64,000 bases of DNA from the NCBI GenBank assembly GCA_030549495.1, contig JAUIRK010000278.1:372001-436000 (forward strand), read 5' to 3'. Shown one piece after another: positions 23,701 through 47,156 of the stretch; position 1 is the stretch's first letter, and every line of letters begins with the position of its first letter. Source of the DNA: Nectonema munidae. Taxonomy: Eukaryota > Nematomorpha > Nectonematoida > Nectonematidae. The notes beneath the pieces were generated by a model. That model made no database searches, had not been told where the DNA came from, and saw only the letters and a list, made by a program, of their open reading frames with translations. Both the position numbers and the translations under genes were made by a program.

Positions 23701-25498
23701 AATACAGAAATTCATGTTATACGTAGAATATACATATTACAAAAAAAACAAAATGATTGAGAAATAGTAATAATAATACGCGGATGATCAACACTTAAGA
23801 ATGCAGAGATACGATATATCAGTAATTCTTACCCTTTCTCTTTAAACATCAATTTAAAAATCTTGTTTAGCTCTTATGTAAAAATCATTATATGTTCAAT
23901 TTAGTTTTTACACTGAATAATAAGTTATTTTTTTTATTTGTGTACTTCAAATGCGATAAAATAATTTCTATTGTTTATAAAAATTCTACAGCGTTTCAAA
24001 ATATTTGGCTTGATTTTAAGAGTAGATAATAATAATTATTTAATCCATTTGCCAGTTAAACATTTGGAATAAGACTTTGTGTTTTAAAAGGGTTTTTCAA
24101 CTGCTGCATATTTGTAATACTTTTTTTATTTTATTCAAAATACCTACCACATGTGTTTGAACCTGTTATGGAACTTTGTTTTTCACAAAATGGGTAAGAG
24201 TAGGATCCAAAATGTAGACACAGTATATGCAATTGAAATATCCATATTATGCATTTAAAAAGCTGTGGTTTTTTTGTCACGAGAGTGCTAAACAAACTCT
24301 TTCATCTTATTGGATAAACTCTAGAATAGAACCAACGATTTTATAGATTTCTTGAATAATAATTGACTATTCAAGCATACTGGGCAATAATCTCGGAATA
24401 ATGCTCAAGACATTATTTTTTCATTTTCATTAAACTCTTCCAATATTTTACATATTCACTAATTTCTCAATATTCCATATGTTAGCATATCCTGGCAATG
24501 GTTTCCTCAAAACGTTGCTTACATTTTTTGCAATAAAGAAGAAGCAAACTCTGTTTAACATTGCGTGTAAATTTTTTGCTGTAATATTCTTTCTTTAAAC
24601 CGGTACGTGGGTTGACGCGTAGAATCTTATTTCTGATTGTCTATGTTTCAACATTTTCAGCTATTCCCATATTTTGTGTCTAATATAACGTTAATTTTGT
24701 GCTACCTTCTTTCCTTGATGTTTCCACTAATTTTGTAAAGTGGTTCATCATTTTTCCATATTGAGGCAACAGAGATTTTACCTTGATTCAATACCATGTT
24801 AATGATGGAAGATTATTTTCTCTTGTTCTTTAGTGTAAGAACCCTGCTATTATAGTTTACAAATATCTCATCTCGTAAAACTCAAGGGTCATTTGTGCAG
24901 ACCTTTCTCCTTGCAATTAATTAGTTCTCTGTTTTCTTTTAAGGTAGATCCGATTTTTGAGAGTAACAACGCATTACAAAAGCACCATTATTCCTGTTAT
25001 GAGGGAGATTTGGTGACAAAGTTGAATATTTTCAGAGTTTTTGCGCGAAGTAAAAGTCGCAATAAACACTGGGGCTCGATGAGCGGTTTCAACGACGGTG
25101 CTCTAAATCATGCGTACAAAATCTTTGAATGGCTGATGCACAAATACAACGTCAAGTGTGCCACCTTCTCCACCAATGAAAACGAAAGCGCGAGCACTAC
25201 CAGCATATGCAAGTGCATAACGATTGGTCTGTTCTCAAAGGCTGCCATTTTGAGTTCTTCTGGAATGTACAAAATTCCAACTTTCAAAAATTGTGAAAGT
25301 GATGTCAACTTGGAACTGCATTCTGATTCCGTTTTAGCAACACAAAATCCGCCTCCTGAATGTCTTGTTTTTTATAGAATCAGTGAGACGAGTAACCGAA
25401 GAAATCACTTCATCATGCGTGACGTTACTTCGATCCAAACGGATTGGCTCTTCAAACTCATTCCCAAGTACTTTGAATTTGGAACTACAAAGTCATGA
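2553..25498 (+). CDS. DHX35: DEAH-box RNA helicase, DHX35-like (7 exons)
   Basis: Coding exons: 2553-2745, 4227-4565, 10039-10356, 20547-20775, 22452-22813, 23145-23275 and 24944-25498. They join in frame with GT..AG introns to 2127 nt, 708 residues plus stop; DHX35 family members are close to 700. Seen in order: a short N-terminal region with VYNKHSHLSIQQQ, Walker A GETGCGKST split between exons 1 and 2 (about residue 62), DEVH box (LDEVHERS, split between exons 2 and 3), a motif III-like SSST, motif V AETSIT, motif VI QRAGRVGR, then the C-terminal winged-helix/ratchet and OB-fold (SISCKC..GLF, YFEFGT). DHX35 is an ATP-dependent RNA helicase linked to spliceosomes. Helicase motifs are somewhat divergent (SST for SAT; MPGRFE where the family has a TGQEE-like motif), so DHX35 orthology is likely but not certain. 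Transposons crowd introns 2 and 3. Start ATG 2553 chosen because family similarity begins shortly after it. Confidence 0.9.
2746..4226 (+). other. Helicase intron 1
   Basis: 1481 bp of AT-rich sequence. It contains no open frame of interest. A segment near 3950-3975 (AATATATTTTAAAAATGACA) recurs at 59103-59125, and a GAGGACCAG fragment of the short MITE family lies near 4096. Nothing else is recognised. Confidence 0.6.
4227..4565 (+). CDS. DHX35: Helicase exon 2 (Walker A to DEVH box)
   Basis: Acceptor AAAAG just before 4227; starts with the rest of the split glycine and CGKST. Carries QPRRA (motif Ia region), SVLTEDVLIRKMM and ends FSAIIL plus one base of the DEVH aspartate. Donor GTAGGT at 4566. 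Confidence 0.9.
5247..5815. mobile_element. MULE-like MITE with long imperfect TIRs
   Basis: The left end carries CCCCAATTAAAAAGTAGGAA with repeated AAAAATGCCCC blocks. The right end carries the inverse, TTCCTACTTTTTAATTGGGG, with GGGGGCATTTTTTCC blocks. The style resembles the termini of the MULE-like element at 51868-53748. Interior is AT-rich and non-coding. Confidence 0.55.
6345..6480 (+). repeat. tRNA-derived SINE, family 2, nested in the hAT element
   Basis: A tRNA-like head (GGTTGGTTGAGATG) is followed by a B-box-like GATTCGATTCC near 6391. The body (GGTACATCAGTGCCATCAATG) resembles the copy at 54838-54985, which shares TTCATCAGTGC. Weaker than family 1. Confidence 0.5.
6899..7080. 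repeat. 42-bp tandem array, four units
   Basis: Four 42-bp units begin GAATTGTCC and end with AAAATAAYGG plus three or so bases, covering 6899-7066, with a partial fifth unit to about 7080. Because 42 is a multiple of 3, the minus strand reads as a 14-residue protein repeat (HYFHKT...DNSP), which I take as incidental. A related fragment lies at 6728-6780. Confidence 0.8.
7302..7502. mobile_element. 201-bp hAT-type MITE nested in the larger hAT element
   Basis: Ends are CAGTGGTGTAGCCA and the inverse of CAGTGACGTAGCTA. Flanks GACAGAAG (7294-7301) and GAGAGAAG (7503-7510) are an 8-bp duplication with one mismatch. Confidence 0.7.
7682..7733. repeat. Two overlapping perfect hairpins
   Basis: An 18-bp perfect stem is formed by 7695-7712 and 7716-7733 with a 3-nt loop (TAG). 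A competing 13-bp perfect stem is formed by 7682-7694 and 7704-7716. The two cannot form at once, since the middle arm (CTCCTCTTTATAGT) is shared. Confidence 0.85.
10039..10356 (+). CDS. DHX35: Helicase exon 3 (DEVH box, motif III)
   Basis: Acceptor TTTTTTAG before 10039 restores D-E-V-H. It includes KKRRELRLIVSSSTIDPDLF, where most DEAH helicases have SAT, and the SPVSDYI linker to RecA2. The donor GTGACA at 10357 keeps the frame; the open frame running on to 10544 is intron sequence. Confidence 0.88.
10570..11127 (-). CDS. ORF D of the intron-3 block, unknown
   Basis: A 185-codon open frame with no ATG at its 5' end: the frame opens at GTG and the first methionine codons come later (MEDLEPLYLV). 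The first 30 codons are AT-rich and hydrophobic and may be non-coding; the middle (KLIIKRPKIV, LSYVELILSYILMITEGCVIYTW, STWRPRMKK) looks protein-like, with one candidate membrane or buried helix and a basic C-terminus (LKKKFCKKYG, CRKKQK). It lies 3' of ORF C with about 12 nt between the ORF C stop and this open frame. No family recognised. The frame ends against AT-rich host sequence, so the block edge is close to 10560. Confidence 0.4.
   Translation of the reverse strand: MFTYFIHYFLNTYLFFSINLSYEYERSSEEYNALKKDLCYSSDPGALDSSGKLIIKRPKIVTNLITHVPDLNLSSRMEDLEPLYLVAQKSPSRLTVLSYVELILSYILMITEGCVIYTWRPRMKKTNGTSPPSEDLMASLLFMSYCVLHNSLRPTALLVELKKKFCKKYGIPMCRKKQKLSAYLI
11140..11754 (-). CDS. ORF C of the intron-3 block, virus-like protein of unknown family
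   Basis: An uninterrupted 204-codon frame, predicted mostly alpha-helical, with no ATG near its 5' end (it opens at or before a GTG). Its frame is open about 60 nt into ORF B, in the -1 frame relative to B. That suggests expression as a B-C product by frameshifting or splicing, or a decayed junction. Notable segments are HFSGMHSIRAAYTYCYAK, FPFIRILAPFDLLKL and KFPDLFYLGIMYGKKSG. The look (helical, aromatic-rich, about 23 kDa) would suit a nucleocapsid-type protein, but this is an impression and not a match. Codon and base use are GC-richer than the host introns. Confidence 0.45.
   Translation of the reverse strand: MLINTCSRYIDAKSVLKWIGTEDPDPLIQECKVQLHNVAHFSGMHSIRAAYTYCYAKSPALMNPSIMEQMEKFVDTYNALRELYKDNFPFIRILAPFDLLKLTSNKFPDLFYLGIMYGKKSGLLNADYIYPMDRISINKEKLDDYLDNVPRSANYHLSDEFKQRTERFGVVSALFKKYQSITERKDEELSISVIKRLTSLDRRQ
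11748..12490 (-). CDS. ORF B of the intron-3 block, acidic protein with triplicated motif
   Basis: First ATG at 12326 gives 192 codons; the frame is open further 5' to about 12490 with Pro-rich sequence. Three copies of a short motif occur: DRFIANEELDSLLGP, DRFITVSELDTLLPP and EGFLTNQDLDSILGP, each about 25-35 residues after the last. The first copy is upstream of the ATG, which argues that the true start is earlier or lost. The rest has a helical patch (CPYQEFINFYLVNK), then an acidic, disordered middle, a Lys/Arg cluster (GGQKKQKRQ) and a C-terminal helix (VESLINIATVQEALEQF). Acidic, disordered and basic-patch layout recalls viral cofactor proteins, which is inference. Stop TAA TAA overlaps ORF C. 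Confidence 0.5.
12491..12673 (-). other. GC-rich spacer between ORFs A and B
   Basis: Read on the minus strand this is GC-rich and broken in all three frames (for example RRRRPRRVRSRIPG then a stop). It may be decayed coding or untranslated sequence. No signal recognised. Confidence 0.4.
12674..13343 (-). CDS. ORF A of the intron-3 block, frameshifted gag-like or basic-tailed protein
   Basis: ATG at 13343 opens a frame that remains protein-like to about 13205. The sense then continues in another frame (LKIENLTVQT...) to the stop at 12674, so one frameshift near 13200 is likely. The product would be about 220 residues: a Pro/Ser/Thr-rich N-terminus, a helical core (ALQRIRIIKKLAP, VLMSYLDLIEQTIEGL) and a basic tail (RGGRAKAPAATRGRSQRK). 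A small helical core plus RG-rich tail is compatible with a nucleic-acid-binding or gag-like role, but no zinc knuckle is present and no family is recognised. The whole ORF is clearly GC-richer than flanking DNA. Confidence 0.4.
13368..13402. repeat. 35-bp direct repeat, copy 1
   Basis: GTTGAGAGTCAGCAAT then YGGGAAAAGAGAAAAGTGA recurs at 13888-13922 in the same orientation with a single difference. On the minus strand one copy sits shortly upstream of ORF A. A looser relative lies around 14265-14310. Confidence 0.8.
13418..13450 (-). other. A-rich tract with AATAAA motifs (minus strand)
   Basis: On the minus strand this reads as overlapping AATAAA motifs followed by a run of A. It could be the 3' end of a reverse-transcribed transcript or simple A-rich sequence. 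It sits immediately 5' of direct-repeat copy 1. Confidence 0.4.
13577..13765. repeat. 31-bp degenerate tandem array
   Basis: Units of the form TTTGATTGACAGCTTGCTC then TATTCGGATTTC repeat two to six times with increasing decay (13577, 13608, then looser copies). Located in the non-coding region upstream of ORF A on the minus strand. Confidence 0.6.
13888..13922. repeat. 35-bp direct repeat, copy 2
   Basis: Second copy of the repeat at 13368-13402, 520 bp away, same orientation. The DNA between the copies contains an A-rich tract and a 31-bp tandem array. Confidence 0.8.
13946..14450 (-). other. Non-coding stretch between RT fragment and ORF A
   Basis: Contains the TATA candidate, a minus-strand frame at 14411-14061 that lacks protein-like composition, AATAAA motifs near 13974 and 14045, and TTGGCGCC at 14433-14440. 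It has the look of a retroelement terminal or leader region, but no paired terminal repeat was found in the window. Confidence 0.4.
14318..14345 (-). promoter_or_regulatory. TATA-box candidate on the minus strand
   Basis: On the minus strand the sequence CTATAAAAG followed by a GC-rich AGCTCGCGCTCC is a good TATA element with a start-site-like context. It lies about 1 kb 5' of ORF A and downstream of the RT fragment. It could drive ORFs A-D or be part of a retroelement terminal repeat. Confidence 0.4.
14481..15450 (-). pseudogene. Reverse transcriptase and RNase H fragment of a retroelement
   Basis: The frame enters in mid-domain with LRHGGWSILYLDDILLLGE: YLDD is the RT catalytic box (motif C). 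FLGVTLD follows (motif D/E region), then a connection segment and an RNase H-like domain ending NENPADEPFR. The fingers and palm motifs A-B are missing, because sequence 5' of about 15430 belongs to a different reading frame and protein. In the RNase H part the expected TDAS-type catalytic start reads VGAF, so the activity is probably lost. The YLDD-FLG-(N)PAD..R style is closest, in my reading, to DIRS/Ngaro-type or related elements, but no tyrosine recombinase or integrase follows. The clade is uncertain. Confidence 0.75.
15374..17775 (-). pseudogene. Virus-like structural (capsid-type) protein remnant
   Basis: A long GC-rich reading path of about 800 codons starts at an ATG (17775, MSDLQVIGD). 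It runs through 17173 with one in-frame TAG near 17567, then continues in other frames (about 17160-16895, 16875-16150, 16126-15839, 15829-15374). Composition is protein-like throughout, with no transposon motifs: no zinc knuckle, helicase or polymerase boxes. Examples are GWVLSEMRQVITLGVGDGR, LARDFNHEQINCLKHL and DFAINPSNFMQDCWGINFL. Length and texture suit the major capsid protein of a non-enveloped or dsRNA (toti-like) virus. That assignment is inference from style only. At least three frameshifts and a stop show it is not functional as one protein. The 3' end runs into the RT fragment. Confidence 0.45.
17785..18765 (-). pseudogene. Glycoprotein-like membrane protein remnant
   Basis: One reading frame spans this stretch with a TGA near 18350 and a TAG near 18260. 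It carries three N-glycosylation sequons (NFST, ANST, ENLT), several cysteines (CGCRN), a hydrophobic segment LCLILFIILIV about 85 residues before its end, and an Arg/Lys-rich tail (TGRGRRGKRSQR). This is the layout of a type I membrane protein with ectodomain, anchor and inner tail. A run of 18 G on this strand (C on the plus strand, near 18471-18488) interrupts it and may be a slippage site. The stop lies 9 nt before the ATG of the capsid-like frame, a spacing typical of compact genomes. No family recognised. Confidence 0.45.
18766..19347. other. GC-richer non-coding flank of the block
   Basis: No protein-like frame found. Sequence is visibly GC-richer than the intron beyond it up to about 19340. 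It holds short inverted GGCTGATCC/CAGCCC-like pieces (AGCCCAAAAAGGGCT at 18891-18905) and an AT dinucleotide tract at 18929-18942. It could be an untranslated leader or terminal region of the virus-like insert. Confidence 0.4.
19348..19485. mobile_element. piggyBac-like MITE, copy 1 (138 bp with TTAA)
   Basis: Bounded by TTAA on both sides (19348-19351, 19482-19485), with ends CCGGTT and the inverse of CCCGTT. The interior (AATCGTCTGC, CTTTACATTAGATATCGTCTG) matches copies at 38522-38636, 36809-36947 and 56894-57030. It lies at the edge of the GC-rich block. Confidence 0.6.
20547..20775 (+). CDS. DHX35: Helicase exon 4 (RecA2, motifs IV-V)
   Basis: Acceptor CTCTAG before 20547. Reads GDILVFMPGRFEVQSLV..., then KIIVSTSFAETSITFP. 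Family members have a TGQEE-like motif where this has PGRFE. Donor GTAACC at 20776. Confidence 0.88.
20776..22451 (+). other. Helicase intron 4
   Basis: 1.7 kb, AT-rich. A GGAGTCGGAG-type repeat occupies about 22225-22375 (both GGAGTCGGAG and its inverse CCGACTCCC are present); the same material appears near 1000-1300, 8490-8670, 36225-36450 and 60790. The frame at 21653-21919 is not recognised. Confidence 0.6.
22452..22813 (+). CDS. DHX35: Helicase exon 5 (motif VI, winged helix)
   Basis: Acceptor TCTATAG before 22452. Contains VYVVDSGF, SQASAVQRAGRVGR (motif VI), YRLYP and LKAFGIVNVLRFDFISPP, a close match to the DHX35-type ratchet region. Donor GTAATG at 22814. Confidence 0.9.
22814..23144 (+). 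other. Helicase intron 5
   Basis: 331 bp. Contains a self-complementary TA-rich tract at about 22951-22990. Nothing else seen. Confidence 0.7.
23145..23275 (+). CDS. DHX35: Helicase exon 6 (ratchet domain)
   Basis: Too short to stand out as an open frame; found by splice phase and family pattern (QLTDPLGFRMAE...MLEAA, CVKEIGAIVSMLQ). Acceptor TTAAG before 23145, donor GTAAGA at 23276, phase 0. Confidence 0.85.
23276..24943 (+). other. Helicase intron 6
   Basis: 1.7 kb of AT-rich sequence with a decayed family 1 SINE at about 23395-23500 on the minus strand (GACACGTTGCGCCCCTTGTG). No coding sequence recognised. Confidence 0.6.
24944..25498 (+). CDS. DHX35: Helicase exon 7 (OB-fold and stop)
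   Basis: Acceptor CTTTTAAG before 24944, phase 0. Starts VDPIFESNN, then EGDLVTKLNIFRVF, NHAYKIFEWL, CITIGLFSKAA, LHSDSVL, MRDVTSI..WL and a stop at 25496-25498. This is the conserved DEAH C-terminal OB-fold, complete. Confidence 0.9.
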   Translation, partial: VDPIFESNNALQKHHYSCYEGDLVTKLNIFRVFARSKSRNKHWGSMSGFNDGALNHAYKIFEWLMHKYNVKCATFSTNENESASTTSICKCITIGLFSKAAILSSSGMYKIPTFKNCESDVNLELHSDSVLATQNPPPECLVFYRISETSNRRNHFIMRDVTSIQTDWLFKLIPKYFEFGTTKS

Positions 25499-25537
25499 CG
25501 TACCATAATCGCAGTTGCCTTTATCTTCGCAAGATGT

Positions 25538-25543
25538 AATAAA
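25538..25543 (+). terminator. Polyadenylation signal AATAAA for the helicase gene
   Basis: AATAAA 40 nt after the helicase stop codon in plus orientation. It would give a very short 3' UTR. Confidence 0.5.
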
Positions 25544-26204
25544 CATTCTGAAGAGAAGGAAAATTTTGGGCGTTGAAAGGAAGAAGAATTTAAGCATACG
25601 CTTTAAAAATCAGAAATCAATATGGAAATTGTCTCTTTTAAATTTGTAAAAAAATTTCACCGATTATCATAGTTGAAATCAATGAAATTAGTAAAGTTAT
25701 GAGGATACAAGTAAAGTGTCATTTTTGAACTAAAACGTATCAATATTTACGACCCTTTTTAACAAATGTCTAATATCAGATTGCTTTAAATCTATATGAA
25801 TGAATACATGTATTATTCCTGTACATTTTTGAAACATGTGCAAAGTTACTTCAGCTTCTTGACGTCATCAAAGATACTTTTAGTTATTTAATGAAATTAA
25901 AAACATTACACCAAAGAATACAAAAATACGGTTATACTATAACGACTAAACAATATCACTTGATTAATTTTACAGTGTTGTCACGATGCAATGGATAATA
26001 CACAAAAATGTTTCAGTCTTTTTTACGTGTATAATTTCATTTGCTTATTAACGATTTATAGGTTTTTTTGAACTTTCTGTTTTCCCACTTCTGTCAAAAC
26101 ACTAAGTCATATTCAAGTGAACAATTATTTTCATATTCTCGAATACAGAATTCCTAAAACATTTACCTTTAATGGATGTTTTTTCAACGACACGCCTTTA
26201 TTGT

Positions 26205-26455
26205 TCATCATCATCATCCATTTGTCTCCAGGAGGAGAACAAGGTCTTAATCCCGGCTAGCTAGGGTCGACCTTTTTCATTCTTTGCAGCGTCGTCTCCA
26301 TTGCTTTCTCAGTTGTGCGTCTTCCAGAGAGAGTCCCCCTTTCTCTATATTTGCTTTCACCACCTCTTCTCATGATTTCTTGGGGCACCCTTTCTTCGCT
26401 TTTCCAGTCACAACTTCGTCTCACCCTCCTAAGCAAACTTTGTTCATCCAAAAAT
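26205..26455 (-). mobile_element. 3' end of a non-LTR retrotransposon with GAT-repeat tail
   Basis: Minus-strand frame ending GRRTTEKAMETTLQRMKKVDPS followed by a short 3' UTR and a (GAT)n tail (ATGGATGATGATGATGAA). A similar GATGATGATGATGAAAT tail, preceded by comparable GACCCCGACTCGTTGGGAA sequence, occurs at 57880-57970 (+). Microsatellite tails of this sort are typical of some LINE clades. Family not assigned. Confidence 0.5.
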
Positions 26456-27918
26456 GATTTTGCAGCCTTTATTGTTAATATCTAAAATAATTCATAGGTC
26501 CTAAGCTTAATCTCATGGATTCTGTGCCACAAAGTTACAAAATCTTAAACCACACTTACAAAATCGATTCAAGGATTTATTCACAAAAAATACGTTTTCA
26601 ATCTTTTGAATGCGATCAACAAATTGCTCTTGGTGGTATCGAAGGCAAGTATCCAACCAACCTTACTCACGATTTATTTCTTTTAAACTACTAATGATCC
26701 CTACATGAAATTTCGAAATATTCATGCAATTACAGTGGCGTATCTTTCCTTAATGCCGCCCCTCAAAATGTCAATTAACACTTCAAAACGTCCAAAACTC
26801 AGTCATTTAAAGTTTTATCTAAAATCTTTTTCTCTATTAACCAATGTGAAAGAATGTTTGATTTTTACACATGTGCAAAATAATTACTCTCAATAGTTTC
26901 ATGGGCGTGGATAGGCTTCACTCTTCTAAAAACTTTCATAGACCTTTATTAAACTAAACGCGTTGTAACAGAAAAATGGATATCGATATAAAAAAATTGT
27001 CCAACACAACTCAATGAATTTTCAATGTCATTTTATTAAAAAATATATATAGCTCACCTTTGAAAGAAAATTTTTAAAATAAAGCATGGAAGATTTTCAT
27101 TTGTGTAAAAATGATAGCATTGCTTATTGTAAATTTTATATACATGTGAAATATACCTTGATTATGATGCAAGAAAATCAAGTGATATTTGAAATTATCA
27201 CGCCTTTCAAACAATTGAACATAAAGGAAATAATTTTGACAAGCATATTATTTCACACACATACAAGATTGCAAATCAATATCAATTATTTCCATAATAG
27301 ATGTTGCTATTCCTGCAATGAATCGCCTCATTTCCCTAAAACGGTGGTTTCCAAACTGAAGGGTGCCTCTCCCTCTACGAGGCGTAAGATAAACTAAAGG
27401 AGGGCGTGGTTAAGCTAAAAAAAAAAGACACTAAATGAAAAAAGAAATGTTTTTTTCAAAGTATTAAAAATAAAGATGTATATTAAGTTGTTTTCTAGTT
27501 TTATGTACTATTTTTCAATAATATACTTAACAAGTTCATAAATGTATCGTTATACTGAAAAAAAATGAATAAGATTATTTGTTTAACTTTAACATGCGAT
27601 TTCTTTTTGAGAAAATATCTTTGGCAAACAGAATTTGTAACACATTTTGAGAAAAACTTCAAGTAGCGATATTGATCACATGTTCAAAGTGCTTTGCGCC
27701 ATACCTGATCTTTGAAATCTAAAGTTGGGAAACTTGTCGCACTCATCTAGCTCAGGGATTCTCAAATGGGGTGTAAATTTTTACCCCTTGGCCACAAAAA
27801 TGGTAGGGGGTAAAAAAGTTACCTAAAAATTATATTAGGAGTAGAAAATAGTTTTTTCTTGTCTACTGTCTATTAATAATGATTATTTGAAAGATCAATG
27901 AATTAACAGCGTTTTCAG

Positions 27919-27990
27919 TAGAGATGTATCGGATATCCGTAAAAAAATTTACATTCTCATCAGCGGATCATTTAAGTTTCAACATCCACA
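27919..27990. mobile_element. Terminal fragment of the TAGAGATG hAT family
   Basis: TAGAGATGTATCGGATATCC is shared with the termini of the element at 40024-40876. The match fades after about 70 bp, and no second terminus is close by. Confidence 0.5.
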
Positions 27991-28726
27991 ATTTCCAAAA
28001 ATTTTCCTTTTTCTATATACCACAAATTTATATGATAAGTATTTCTTAATGAAAACACGCATGCATTGTTATATTCTCTCTAAATTTTAAAGAAGTATGA
28101 AACGTGTGTTTAGTTAGAATAACAATTTTGATATCCGCTTCTTCGAATACAAAAAAATTCTAGTTTTTAGCCTAAAACAAATAGTCTTATCTAATGATGC
28201 AATTAATTTAAATCAAATATATTTTATTTGAACATGTCACTTAAGCAGTTTTACAACTCGAAATTTTTTTTTGCACTTTAATACTTCAAGAAATAATGGT
28301 GGCATCTCACCGGCTGCTCAGACTAAAAAGGCGTCTATATTCAAAAAATGTTACAAATGGAGGCTATTTTCTTTTTTTTAATTTAAAATTGTCAAATTTG
28401 TAGTAAGCTATTTAGTTTTCCTTTTTAATTATTATTTTTGTTTTAGTTCTATCGGATTATCATTCGGTTTTGTACCGTTGAAATATTTCTAAATAATAAA
28501 ATCATAAATATGACTAAATCTTTATAAAAATCATTAATAGATATAGTATAAGAATAAAAATAAGGCGCGATATTTTTATTATAACCGTTGTTCCTCTAAT
28601 CTAACGTCTAATAAATGTTGTTAGTCGTATGTCTATCTAAACTCTAAAGAATGGAAAAGGTGTTCGGAATTCAGGTTAGAAAAGAAAGACACACTCGGTC
28701 CTTCAAGAGTGATATATGAAAAACAA

Positions 28727-28732
28727 TTTATT
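28727..28732 (-). terminator. Polyadenylation signal AATAAA for Rab2
   Basis: On the minus strand AATAAA lies about 470 nt downstream of the Rab2 stop codon. It implies a 3' UTR of roughly that length. Confidence 0.5.
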
Positions 28733-29202
28733 GTTCAAAATCATAAATATCGGCAATAATATTACACACAAATAAAGAGCGCAATTTTTTTTACATATAC
28801 TGATAACGAAAATACGCACACGTTGCTTTAGGATTCTTGAAAATATGTAACGCTTACAACGAACAGAAAGATAGTAGCGATGCGTGGAACATATGTGCAA
28901 AGAAAATAAGAGAGGTGGTAAATGCAGCAGCATGCATACATAATAAAAATCATTCAATCTAAACATATATTGATATACTAATGACAAAGCTGCTTCTCTT
29001 CGCAATAGTAGTATAAATCGAAAAGGGCAGAATTGCACATAAAAGTATATGTAATATGTAGGTATACAATAATGATGATGATAATAATAGTATTAGAAGA
29101 CAGATGAGGAATTTAAAACTTTTGATTTTAAAATTTCTTTGGAATGTCCTTTGTTTTCATTTTCTATAAAAGAGGAGAAAGAGACGCGTTTGAGAGATGC
29201 GG

Positions 29203-47156
<17,954 letters not shown>

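Larger units (their letters stand above)
25544..28726. other. Intergenic region between helicase and Rab2 3' ends
   Basis: AT-rich. Contains the 3' end of a non-LTR element (26205-26455), a family 1 SINE fragment (26630-26675), hAT-type end sequences near 27344 (GGTGGTTTCCAAACT) and 27753 (CAGGGATTCTCAAATGG), and a fragment of the TAGAGATG hAT family (27919-27990). No host gene seen. Confidence 0.6.
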
